This document shows positions 30,267 through 39,922 of a stretch of DNA of 64,000 bases, one piece after another (positions within the stretch are counted from its first letter, which is position 1; each line of letters opens with the position of its first letter). A model generated the notes under the pieces. It was not told the origin of the DNA, ran no database searches, and was given only the letters and a program-made list of their open reading frames with translations. The translations under genes and the position numbers were made by a program. The stretch comes from Cyanophora paradoxa (lineage: Eukaryota > Glaucocystophyceae > Cyanophorales > Cyanophoraceae), in NCBI GenBank assembly GCA_004431415.1, contig QPMI01000199.1, forward strand, positions 62,001 to 126,000, written 5' to 3'.

Positions 30267-31653
30267 CTAGCTAGTTTTGGTTCTTTCTCTTAGTGTTCTT
30301 TGAGGTTTAGGGGCTGTATATGACTCCTTAGTAGTCTGAAAGTCATTATACCATCTCTGGCTATTCACTTCTGAAAGTTTCTGTGTGCCTGCTATAGTGA
30401 GCTTTTTGAGTTCCCTGTTAACTTTCCCAGCCTTCTCCTTCCTAGCCTCTATCAAAGGCTTATCTGGGACTTCATTAGAAGCTTCTATGCCCTCTCTTCT
30501 TATAGCAGCATCAACCCTGGCTTCCTCTTTAGCTTGCTCTAAAGCATCTACTGTAGGGGTTTCCAGATACTCAATTGCATTCACAGGCAACAGCTCATGG
30601 AAAGCAAACCTGTTATCTATGATCTCTCCAGTGGGACTCTTTAGCTTAAACTTAAAGCCTTCCCTACTATCAACAGTGTAAACCATCCTAGACCAATTGT
30701 TACCCTGTTTAGCAAATGGGTTCTTCTCTACTTTCACTCTAACAAACATGCCAGGCTGCATGGTATCAAGATAAGCTATTGATTTCTTGAACCTTTCATC
30801 TTCTAATCCCACTATATACCTATAATGCTCCTCTGTAGTTTCAACTGGCTTCATCTTAGTAGCTGAGTGAACTGTATTATTGTAATTATACTCAATATCA
30901 CCTAACACATCAAAGAATCTAGCTGTATTATTGGCTATGCAGTAGTTTGTGATCAGTCTCTTAATCTGCTTGTTAAAGGCTTCAATTCGACCTTGGCTTC
31001 TGTGGTCTGCAGTTCCACTCACTTGGTGTTCTATGTATTTACTAGATAAAAAACTCCTGGAATATTCGATTTTGGAATTCACTCCCAGCATCTGATTGAA
31101 CCTTTACTATGGGTCTTGCTACTCTCATCTCAAGCTGTTTAAATGCAGCTAATGTAGTGAGAGCTGATTTATCTCTGATAGGTATAATATACCCAGTTCT
31201 CAGTGTTGATTCCATTGCAGTCATAAAAGTATCATAACCATTGTTTTGTTTCTTATAAGCTGGGAAAAAGAGCAAATCAATCACATAGGTATCAAGGGGT
31301 TGCCTTATTGGGACCATGGGATCTCTCTTTCTAGATATAGCAGGTGCATTGATCTGAACAACCTCTTGCTTTTTATAGAACTCTTGCAACTGCTTGTAGG
31401 ATTCATCTGGTAACTCAGCCCTCATAGCTTGAAGCCCTTTGTAACCAGTTCTCACATCATAGAATCTCTTGGCAATCTTGCTGGTTTCTTTCACTGCAAT
31501 AGCAACTGGGATCTCTACTGGGACAAGCTCTTTCATCTCAGACTTTTTGACAATTCGAGATTCCCCCTTTTCCTCCTTTGGAACTGTGATAGGCAGTAGG
31601 TTACCTTGCAGTTGCTCAGTGGTTCTCCTAACTATTCTTCCAGTTGCTGGCAT
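30267..31653 (-). CDS. int: DD35E retroviral-type integrase, one frameshift
   Basis: The ATG at 31653 starts three bases after the polymerase stop (31654-31656 between them). The core has YVIDLLFF, VQSDAGSEF and GRIEAFNKQ, the last two acidic residues being 35 residues apart once the register change is allowed for. The frame is lost in a run of six A at 31048-31053 (T on the coding strand), where one base too many is present compared with element A. The C-terminal domain has FAFHELLP, and the protein extends about 35 residues past its element A counterpart. The homopolymer position makes a sequencing error plausible. Otherwise this integrase is dead. Confidence 0.88.
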
Positions 31654-31656
31654 CTC

Positions 31657-34600
31657 TTAATTAAATGGAACAGAATTAATACCATCTGGTAAGATGTATC
31701 TCTTTGCATCAAAGCAATTTAGGGCAACCCTTCTACTCACAGTATCTATTATTGTGTGATCTGCCCTTCTTTTCTGCTTTGCAGTCACAGTCTTGCTGAT
31801 ACCTGCAAATAAACACTCCTTAAAATCATTGAATTGGAGTTCCTCAGTGGAAGTTCCAGATAGCTTACTTCTCTCAATCTCAGCTGTTCTGAAACTGTAA
31901 ACTTTGGCTCTCAGACCTACATACTCCAGGATTGCAGAACCTGGCATCTCATTTTTGTATTTACCTGGGGTCATTCTGGAATCACCTCCAAGGTCTAATG
32001 CATAGGATATATTCTCTATATCTGTTGCAAGGGTCTTAGATTCGATATATAGACAAAAGGAATCAGTATCATGGAATAGTAACTTTGCTTTTGACCACTG
32101 GGACCTTACAGTATCATAGAAGAACTTGTAGTTATGCAGTTTGGCTGCATCCAAAACATAAGCCCCAATTGCAACAGGCTTATCTAGCTTCACATGCTTT
32201 GTGTAAAACTCAAAGGCAACTGCTCTTTCACTTATGGGACTTGTTGATTTCACTAAAGGAGAGGCTGCATATTTCATAAATAGCTTCTCAGTGTTGGCAA
32301 TCTTAACCACAGATCGACCTCTACATGATTCAATGCATTTCCCATAGATTGAATTATTCATGAGCTTATAGAAATCAGCCTCGAATTTATTCACTGCTTT
32401 CCTTCTCATATCAGTGTTCAGCTCAATGTAGGGTTTCATTACAGGAGCCACAGTAAATGATAGGACCCTGTGAACCTTCTTTAGTTTCACACCTTTAGCT
32501 AACATGTATTGCAGAAGAGGCTCAGAAATCACATAGTTGGTCACAGAACCAAAGGTTGCAGTTAGCTTAGGGGTCTTATCAAGCTCTTCTCCTGAGAGAT
32601 CCAATAGGCTTTTTTGATATTGTGATAATTCTGCATATTCTACTATTTTCTTGTTAATAATTAGGGGGAAATCACTGTGATCTAGAAACAGCCTAATTGG
32701 GTAATCCAGATCAACTTCTAGGAAACTGGATCTGTTATCTTGTGGGTTGAATTCGGTCTCCCATCTAAAATCACCAACTGGGATTGGCTGACTCAAGCAG
32801 TAGCCATACAAGTTGTTAGCATCAAACAGCATAATATGGGAGTTCTCACCATCAGCCTCAGCATACCTACAGGGCATTGTTGCAAAGCCACCCCTGATTC
32901 CCCTCTCAACAAATTCGTATTGCTCTACATCACTAATAAGCTCTATTTTTGCCTTGGTGGTCCTTAACATAGCATCCCAAGATAACCCAGGGGCAGATAC
33001 ATAATGAACTGGGTCAAGTCCATATACTGAGTGTGAAAGCCTTCTAAAAGCCTGGAATTTGTTCATTAACTCAGTCACATCAGCAGCCCCAAAGTCCATA
33101 AAGTTACTTGCATCAATGAACTTGTAAAGACCCCATTGCAATGAAAGGTATTGATCAAAGTTTTTCGAAAGGATTTCGATTCGCTTTTTATCACCCATGC
33201 CTGCTATTTTTCTGAAAATGAATGTCCCACAGTCATCCATTTGGTCAACAACAACTGCAACTTTGGTTTGCTTTGAGATTCTCCTATGAAGATTGCAGTT
33301 TCTGCATGCAGGAGCAATATAATTACCTGTGTGATGATCATGATCCCTGCATTTAAAGTTCTCCTTGGTGAACCTCTCACTGCAAAGGTAACAGTGTTTG
33401 GTAGCCCTATATACAGCTTTCTGCTCATCTGTGAGTTCATTCATGGGAATATTGGTAAACAGAAAATCGATTAGTTCTCTTGCTTTGGATTCCAAGCATT
33501 CAAACAGACCTCCCATTGGATCCTGCCCCTCAAATCGAAAATTTTGAACATCTGCCCCAGTGACTACTCTGAGGTTGACTGCTGAGACTTCCCTCTTGGA
33601 TTTCGATGCATCTATGGGGATGCTTCTATGTTCAATCTTGCAGTATACCACAACAGGAAGCCACACAGTTTTCCTGAGGTTTTTCAGTCCAAACTCTATG
33701 GTGGTCTCAGGCTTAGGAGTGATTCCCTTTGAGAGTCTCCAATCAATGCATCTGTTTGAGTCCACATGAGCAGTGAGTTTAGCCTCAGACCTGAATCGAG
33801 ATAAGCATGTGTCACAGTAGTGTAACTTCTGATCATTGTATGTTTCATGGTTAACTTTCAATAGCCTTGAAAGGGACATGATTGTAATATAGTGACCATT
33901 CCCTTCATCATCAAATATCAGCATGAGATTAACCTTATGCTTTCTGCCTGGGTTACTTGATTGATGCAGGGGATAAATAACCTCTCCATCGATTCCAAAT
34001 ATATTAATGCTAATGCCTGCATTTTGAGCCTCGAATTTATCAATTATTTCAGCATCACAGGCAACAGGGAATGGGATATTGTCGAAATTGAGAGCCAGCG
34101 GATTATAAGCGATTGCTGAGTATTTCCATTTGCGATACTGTGAAAGCTCATTCCTCTTATGGGAGTTTATCGCTTTTCTGTGAATATATGCCAAAATTGC
34201 ATTTTCGAAGCAGGAATCATCAATATTTCGAATATTTACTGTGGCTCTCTTCCTAGCAATCCACTCTGGGGTTTGTAGAAAGCATCCACCTGTTGGAGCA
34301 TAACTCATAATAGCCACTCTGAGTATTTCTATTCTCTCTAAGCGATAGCTATCAACCACATTCATCTGCTCCTGACACATTTGGGCTGCTTTATTCAGCT
34401 CAGTTCGAATATTTCTCGATCTGGTTAGTACAAAATAATCGCTGTAAATATATTTCGATATCCAAACCTGTGAATTGCTCACTTTTACGAACTTGCAGAT
34501 AAAAGACAAGCGAACCTTGATTGCCCTGAATTGATCTAAACCCTGCTTTAATCGATTAGGAAGGGATGTAGCAATTCTGTCCAGGAATTCAATCACATCT

Positions 34601-34902
34601 ACAACAACTTCCCTTCTGGCTCTGTAAGTGAGCCAGCGATATAATTCATTCATGGCTGTTCCATCTTCTGCCTCAGGCTCTATTTGCCTTAGGCGATCCA
34701 GTTCATCCAAGGTTTCAATTTTATCATATAGGTTATTTGCTTTTCTGGTTAATCTGGCTAAAGTGGGTCTACCCTTTGCAATTAAATCTATTTCCCGGTC
34801 ATATTCAGCCTCTGTTATTTCATGGGCTGCATAAAGTGTTCCCAGCAATCCCATGAGTTCCCATTTCTTCTCCCTTATGAGTTTGTTGGTAATTCGGGGC
34901 AT
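31657..34902 (-). CDS. polB: Protein-primed family B DNA polymerase (Polinton type)
   Basis: A complete 1,081-residue polymerase with an ATG at 34902. In order: an N-terminal helical domain (MPRITNKLIREKK), a Polinton-type segment around NIDDSCFENAIL (about residue 224) that resembles a cysteine-protease-like fold, YPLHQSSNP, a C2H2-like finger (HYCDTC, about 358), an HNH-like DHDHHTGNYIAPACRNC (about 530), palm A DANNLYG (692), B LMNNSIYGK (846) and C HDTDS (943). The region where Polinton polymerases show HNLxGYD lacks it, so proofreading may be lost. It replicates the element from a protein primer. Integrase follows after three bases, suggesting joint transcription or reinitiation. Confidence 0.95.
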   Translation of the reverse strand: MPRITNKLIREKKWELMGLLGTLYAAHEITEAEYDREIDLIAKGRPTLARLTRKANNLYDKIETLDELDRLRQIEPEAEDGTAMNELYRWLTYRARREVVVDVIEFLDRIATSLPNRLKQGLDQFRAIKVRLSFICKFVKVSNSQVWISKYIYSDYFVLTRSRNIRTELNKAAQMCQEQMNVVDSYRLERIEILRVAIMSYAPTGGCFLQTPEWIARKRATVNIRNIDDSCFENAILAYIHRKAINSHKRNELSQYRKWKYSAIAYNPLALNFDNIPFPVACDAEIIDKFEAQNAGISINIFGIDGEVIYPLHQSSNPGRKHKVNLMLIFDDEGNGHYITIMSLSRLLKVNHETYNDQKLHYCDTCLSRFRSEAKLTAHVDSNRCIDWRLSKGITPKPETTIEFGLKNLRKTVWLPVVVYCKIEHRSIPIDASKSKREVSAVNLRVVTGADVQNFRFEGQDPMGGLFECLESKARELIDFLFTNIPMNELTDEQKAVYRATKHCYLCSERFTKENFKCRDHDHHTGNYIAPACRNCNLHRRISKQTKVAVVVDQMDDCGTFIFRKIAGMGDKKRIEILSKNFDQYLSLQWGLYKFIDASNFMDFGAADVTELMNKFQAFRRLSHSVYGLDPVHYVSAPGLSWDAMLRTTKAKIELISDVEQYEFVERGIRGGFATMPCRYAEADGENSHIMLFDANNLYGYCLSQPIPVGDFRWETEFNPQDNRSSFLEVDLDYPIRLFLDHSDFPLIINKKIVEYAELSQYQKSLLDLSGEELDKTPKLTATFGSVTNYVISEPLLQYMLAKGVKLKKVHRVLSFTVAPVMKPYIELNTDMRRKAVNKFEADFYKLMNNSIYGKCIESCRGRSVVKIANTEKLFMKYAASPLVKSTSPISERAVAFEFYTKHVKLDKPVAIGAYVLDAAKLHNYKFFYDTVRSQWSKAKLLFHDTDSFCLYIESKTLATDIENISYALDLGGDSRMTPGKYKNEMPGSAILEYVGLRAKVYSFRTAEIERSKLSGTSTEELQFNDFKECLFAGISKTVTAKQKRRADHTIIDTVSRRVALNCFDAKRYILPDGINSVPFN

Positions 34903-34963
34903 TATTCCTAACTTGTTCCTATTCTAAGGGGATATTTTATTTTAGGATGTTCTAAACGCATTT

Positions 34964-35314
34964 TTAAAAAGTTTTAATGGATCCATTGGCTTCCTCTGAA
35001 TGGAATCGCAAAAACCTGTTTATTCTAAATCTTGATTTCGGTTTTTGTAAATTTACTATCCAAGGTTCAAACAGATACATGTAATATGCTTCTCTGTTCA
35101 TTAGGTCTTCATGCCCACCCTTCTTACTTGAATATAAGACTGAGAACTTGACATCAGCAGCCTTACATAGGTCTGCTGTTGATGGCATTTGACCTGATTT
35201 GTGTTGTTTCCATCGGATTTGTACTTTTTGTGAGGTTCTCCCAATGTAAACTTTATTCAATTCTTCACTCTCAATCATATAGATTGATCCAGAATCATGA
35301 TCTGTTCCAGCCAT
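34964..35314 (-). CDS. GIY-YIG endonuclease
   Basis: A 116-residue single-domain nuclease with an ATG at 35314. GSIYMI (residues 9-14) and VYIGRT (22-27) are the GIY-YIG pair, followed by the conserved arginine in IRWKQH, and the glutamate in NREAYYMYLF that binds the metal. A basic tail completes it. GIY-YIG nucleases occur in Mavirus-like and other Polinton-like viruses, where they may process replication intermediates. It sits 61 bp upstream of the polymerase on the same strand. Confidence 0.88.
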   Translation of the reverse strand: MAGTDHDSGSIYMIESEELNKVYIGRTSQKVQIRWKQHKSGQMPSTADLCKAADVKFSVLYSSKKGGHEDLMNREAYYMYLFEPWIVNLQKPKSRFRINRFLRFHSEEANGSIKTF

Positions 35315-35440
35315 TTCTTACTTCTAACATATAAATATATTTTTCTATCTCTTAAATCATTTTATGGAAATGGCTTAAAGCGAATTTGAAAAAAGGATAT
35401 AGAGGAAAAATTTTTTCTTTTCTACTAGTAGAAAGGATCG

Positions 35441-35926
35441 ATGAATACCCAAGATATCATAGAAACTCTGAAATCTTTGACCTCAATACCTGTTGAGGAT
35501 GCCACAAGTATGTTTACTGATGCAACCAGAGATCTTTTAGATCGCTCATTGAATGAAGACAAAATTTATGTGATTTCGTATACTGAAAAGCATGTCAAAA
35601 TGTTTCATAACTTGAATTTGGTAAATGGATATTCTCCTGAGAGAAAGCAGCTTTGCTTTATTCTCTTCAAAGACAGTGGTTACTTAGTTCCTCAATCGAT
35701 TTCACAGAGTATACTGAAATCATTCTTACATGATGTCATCATATCTTTTGAGAGGGAAGAGGATAAAACATGTGTTATTTGTTTGGAAACTGATGAACCC
35801 CCAGGGACATGGAGTTGTTTCAAGTGTAATAGTCAAGTATGTGGTGACTGCACAGCAAAGCTGCCACCAAAAGATCAATTCAAATGTCCAGTATGTAGAA
35901 GTGATCTTAGTGTTAGGTTGACTTAG
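35441..35926 (+). CDS. RING-finger protein, probable viral E3 ubiquitin ligase
   Basis: A 161-residue protein with an ATG at 35441. The first 105 residues are an unrecognised acidic domain. The last 50 form a RING-like finger: CVICLE, CFKC, VCGDC and CPVCRSDL give the cysteine pairs of a zinc-binding cross-brace. RING proteins typically recruit E2 enzymes to ubiquitinate targets. A viral one could redirect host proteins for degradation. It is the only rightward gene in this half of element B. Its stop codon lies inside the second palindrome. An imperfect CTACTAGTAG palindrome just upstream may be regulatory. Confidence 0.78.
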   Translation: MNTQDIIETLKSLTSIPVEDATSMFTDATRDLLDRSLNEDKIYVISYTEKHVKMFHNLNLVNGYSPERKQLCFILFKDSGYLVPQSISQSILKSFLHDVIISFEREEDKTCVICLETDEPPGTWSCFKCNSQVCGDCTAKLPPKDQFKCPVCRSDLSVRLT

Positions 35927-36023
35927 TGGGTGGAGTTGAGGCACTTTTTATTTCTTTTTAGGGCAGAGTCCTCTTTAAGAATCTGTGAAAAAATGAGTCA
36001 ACTCCCCCCACTTAGTCAACCTA
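35914..36023. repeat. Element B palindrome, copy 2
   Basis: Arms of about 36 bp (35914-35949 and 35988-36023), beginning TAGGTTGACT and ending AGTCAACCTA. It fills the gap between the convergent RING and helicase genes and could act as a shared transcript end as well as a replication structure. Confidence 0.85.
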
Positions 36024-36107
36024 ATCGATAAATAAACCAGAAATAAAAGACTGTTTGTGTCTTTTATGATAAATTTGAGTCAACTATGAGTCCACTTTTG
36101 AATAAAC

Positions 36108-38701
36108 CTAAACTTCAACATCAGAATCATAATCTGATGCATCAGGATCAGCAGCAGGTAGGTCTTGTTTCATTCTTGGATTGGCTTCTTCCTCAATAGT
36201 CTCATCATCTACAAGCTTCATCTTTCTGAATTCCTCAAATACTTGTGGGAATAGGAAATGATAGTATTGTTTGCCATTTGTAGTTTTCACTTGAATATAT
36301 GTAACACTTCTCATTTCAGTATAATATCTGCGACTATTATAATCGTTTTTATATTTGTTGCTGGTAATGAACTCCTGGAACCACTTCCAGGTTTCCACAA
36401 GGCTACCAGACTTGCATTTATTCTCGGAAATTAAGCCTCGATCCACAAGCCACTTAGTGAACATAAGGATGATTGGAGCGCACACCTGTTGGGCTAAATA
36501 GTATTTATTTGTAAGGGGTCTATCAGCAATCCAGTTCACATCCTCACAGTCAACTTTGGTTCTCAAATAGTGGGCAATGTTTCGAATATTGCAGTGATCA
36601 TTTAGCCATTTAACAAGTGGAAGGAAGTATGACCTATCCTTTGCGAATTTCTTACTAACTTCAACAACCACAAATCGCCTATCTCCAGCTTCAATTTTCA
36701 CTGGAATATTGTTATTGCTGGTGAATATAATCCTGGCAAAGTTGCTTTTTGTGTATGAATCTATCCCTTTGTGTTCAATAACAATCTTATCAGAAGTAAT
36801 GAGATCTTTAAGCATATCATTGTTTTCGAATGTGTCCTTGCCTGAGGCTTCATTGACAACAATCAAGATCTTATCCTCTCTATTGTGGGCAAATCGACCA
36901 AACAGATCCTCTTTTGGCTTTCCAGTTGCATAACTCAGGGCATCTCCAAGTGTCTTCTTTTGGAAAGTATCGACCAACACATTCTTACCAGTTCCTTGTT
37001 CACCAATGAAGATTAAGGATACTCCATTGAGTTCCCCAGGCTTTTGCAGCATGTGGGCAAACCATTTCAACAGATATTCATAGGTATTTTGATCCTCACC
37101 AGACATTAAGAACAGGTGATCTAGGAAAGGCTTTATCATGTCAGCAGTAACATCTTCTGGAGCATTTTCGAATTGCTGGTGGTCAACCTTCATTCCTGGA
37201 TAGAGATTAAATACAGACTTGCATTTGGCACTGAGAGTAGCAGGAGGTGGGAGGAAATCCATGTAAGTTGATCTTGTGGCTGTTGGATCCACAATCCATT
37301 TCCTAAATGATTGCTCCCATTTCTCTTTCTCATTATCTGTCCCCTCATTCACAATCACCTTATGCATCAAGTGGGGGAAATGCTTTGTAGAGAGCTTCCC
37401 AATATCTTTTGGCATCCAGCAAAGTAGTTGTTCATCCCAGAGCATCACACAACCAACATTTTCAACATGATGCATTCGAGCATTGAAATACCTCTTATGC
37501 ACATTGTAATGTTCAGCCAAAGGAGGGATACTTGCAGTCTTGTAATCGATTTCATCTGTGTCCTCTGGTAGGAATGCATACTTTTGGGGAAGAGTTCCTT
37601 GAAAAGCTCATTGTTATCTTTGCTCAACCAATAAACCAAGGATTTGAAGGTCAACACTTTGCCAGGCTCAGCCTTCTTCTTGCTTCTGCGAAGCTGTGTA
37701 AACTTCTCCTGGCATTCATCATAATCATACTTGTCACTCTGTTCTGAGAATTGGTGGAAGAGTTCAGCTTGCATTTTAGGGGTGAATTTGTTGTCTTCCC
37801 CAACATTGATGATGACCAGTCCAACATCAATCCAAGTCTTATACTCATTAGCTCTCTCACCATTCAGACCCATTATAACACTTTGTAGCAGTTCGAAAGT
37901 AACAGGATTTTCGGGTTCAGTGTCTTTTTCAGCTTCTACCTTCTCAGTCTTCACTTTATCACTTTTTGGCTCCTTTTTAACTGGTTTTGGCTCAGGGCTA
38001 TAATTTGCGAATGCAGAAACATTCGATTCATCCACAAGTTTAGTAGTAGCTGAGAAGTAAGATACAAAGAAGTCCTCATTTCGCATTAACACTTTGTCAC
38101 AGTCAACGAATTTCTTAAAGCAAACGTTTTTATCAACATCTTTTTTCGATTTATTTTGAGCATCCAGAGTCTCACCTTTGCAGCAATTGAGGCAGATAAG
38201 GTTCTGTGTGGAGCTGTAAACTCCACTGTCATAATCCTCATTTTTCACCAATCCCATAGCTTTGAAAAGCTTGGGGATATCTTCATGTTTGCATGCAAGC
38301 GATTTAATGATAAAGTGGGCTGAGATCTTGAACTTGGTGACATCCTCCTTGATCAAATAAACCCTTCTATGGCGAACTGCAACAGCAATATCGTTAATCG
38401 AAGTGGTCCCAGATCGCTTCCATAGCTTATCTCTCATCTCTCTTACAACAGTTTCCGCCTCAGCATAGTTTTCAGCAATGTTCTCCTTCAAATCAGCGAA
38501 TTTATCCAGGTCCAGGTAAACTCTGGTGACTTGTTCAGGCTGAATGCATTCAGCCCAGGTCTTAACCTTGCTATTATCAATGGCTTCAAGGGCATCTTCG
38601 GCAGAATCAAATACATGGGTGACCTTGTTGCGATCACCAATGAGAGTACTAAGGAATGTAGCATTTTCAACAGGTGTGGCGAATTTCTCGATTTTGTTCA
38701 T
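36108..38701 (-). CDS. D5-type primase-helicase, one frameshift
   Basis: About 864 codons from the ATG at 38701. The N-terminal half is an archaeo-eukaryotic primase: YLDLDKF (catalytic Asp pair) and KISAHFIIKS (SxH motif). The second half is an SF3 helicase: GEQGTGKN Walker A, ILIVVNE Walker B, and FTSNNNIPVKIEAGDRRF with the arginine finger. An acidic tail ends it. The frame changes within a run of four bases at 37582-37585, where one A (coding strand) appears to be missing. The protein would unwind and prime the element genome. Possession of both this gene and a protein-primed polymerase is unusual for classic Polintons and closer to some Polinton-like viruses and virophages. Confidence 0.9.
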
Positions 38702-38919
38702 ATTCGATTTTGGGGGACTTCTACCTTTAACGAAGAAAATAATTTCGGAAGGAGGAATTGTCTTTTATATATATCCTATTATTTGCCAAGTCCTTAAGTA
38801 GTTTTGGGTCGGGATACTGTCTCGATAAATAGATACAGTTTTAAAAAAGAGGGAAGAAAGCTGTCATTTTTTTGCCTCCGATCAAATCGATTTCTACAAA
38901 ATTTGTTTCGATCGAGAAT

Positions 38920-39246
38920 TTATTCTTCGATATATTTCCGAGGTCTTCCAACCGGTTTATGCTCTTTGGGTGTCTTGGGTTGTTCATCGTTCTTCTTGTG
39001 GTAATATTCCAGCGCTTTTGCCTTTTTCTGTTCGCGATATTCTTCATTTTCCCTGTATTTCCTCTGGTGTCTGAGGGCAATCTTTTTCAGTTCTTCTGGT
39101 GTGTGAACTGTAGCGGCTCCTTGGGATAATCGTTCCTCCTTCTTTTTATGATAGGCTTCGCGTTTTCTTTGGGCATCTTGCTCCCTTTTCAGTCTCAGCT
39201 TCTCTGCTTTTTCATCATCTGTGAGTATCTTGCGGATATTCGGCAT
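38920..39246 (-). CDS. Basic coiled protein with C-terminal AT-hook
   Basis: A 108-residue, highly charged protein with an ATG at 39246. It has a KAEKLRLKREQDAQRKREAY helix, a TPEELKKIALRHQRKYRE segment, an EEYREQKKAKALEYYHKK helix, and ends PVGRPRKY, an AT-hook. The ortholog in element C is 62087-62500. A shorter paralog is at 39399. It probably binds AT-rich viral DNA, as a packaging or transcription protein. Confidence 0.65.
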   Translation of the reverse strand: MPNIRKILTDDEKAEKLRLKREQDAQRKREAYHKKKEERLSQGAATVHTPEELKKIALRHQRKYRENEEYREQKKAKALEYYHKKNDEQPKTPKEHKPVGRPRKYIEE

Positions 39247-39398
39247 TTCTCTTTAATAGTAGATACGAAAATAATTTTTCCTCAATACAACCTATCTACT
39301 TTTTCCTTAAGTCATTTTTTGTTGCGAACACCAGTTCCTGTCTGTAAACTTTTATAGCTGCCTCAGTAGCATACTGAGACCGCTTTTTCTCAATTATC

Positions 39399-39644
39399 TT
39401 ATAGACCTGGGGGTCCATTGCTACTTTCAGTTGGCAAATAATATTTAATCGGTCTTCCTCTGGGTCTCTGCTCCTCTTTTTGGGCTTTTCTGCGATAATA
39501 GGATGCCAGGGCTTGCTGCTTTTTATACTCTCTATATTCTGGGTCCTCTCTATATCGTTTCTGCATTGCTAGTATGTGTCTAATGGAACCCTCAGTAACA
39601 GGTTCATCACTGGTAAACTCGATTAAACTAATAGTATCCTCCAT
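39399..39644 (-). CDS. Short AT-hook paralog
   Basis: An 81-residue protein with an ATG at 39644. It repeats the second half of the neighbouring AT-hook protein: ILAMQKRYREDPEYREYKKQ, a YYRRKAQKEE stretch and PRGRPIKYY. The N-terminus is acidic. Its start overlaps the end of the next gene upstream (39628) in another frame. Confidence 0.6.
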   Translation of the reverse strand: MEDTISLIEFTSDEPVTEGSIRHILAMQKRYREDPEYREYKKQQALASYYRRKAQKEEQRPRGRPIKYYLPTESSNGPPGL

Positions 39645-39900
39645 TTATATTCCCAGAGAAAACGTTTTCTGCTGGCAGAGAACTTCTCCTTGGATACTCC
39701 TGTTGCTCATATGTATACTCTGTGGGGTCTGCTGGCATTGACTCCACAGAAACTGTAGACCTCCTTCTCTCTCTTGCTTCTGAGGCATTATCCTCATTAT
39801 CTGACATCTCAAACTCCACTGTTGTCTCACAACATCCACTGTGGCAATTGCTCACCACATGCAGACTGAACATCTCGAAGAACTTTCGTATTATGTCCAT
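39628..39900 (-). CDS. Small protein with conserved LHVVSNCHSxCC motif
   Basis: A 90-residue protein. The ATG at 39900 is chosen over an upstream TTG because the element C ortholog begins at the same point. EMFSLHVVSNCHSGCCETTVE followed by an acidic SDNEDN stretch is shared with 61581-61970, while the remainder diverges and is serine-, proline- and arginine-rich. The CHSxCC group may bind metal or be a lipidation or disulfide site. I do not know this family. Conservation in both elements at the same place between the scaffold-like and AT-hook genes argues for a real function. Confidence 0.6.
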   Translation of the reverse strand: MDIIRKFFEMFSLHVVSNCHSGCCETTVEFEMSDNEDNASEARERRRSTVSVESMPADPTEYTYEQQEYPRRSSLPAENVFSGNINGGYY

Positions 39901-39922
39901 ATCTCTAATAAAACAGAGATAA

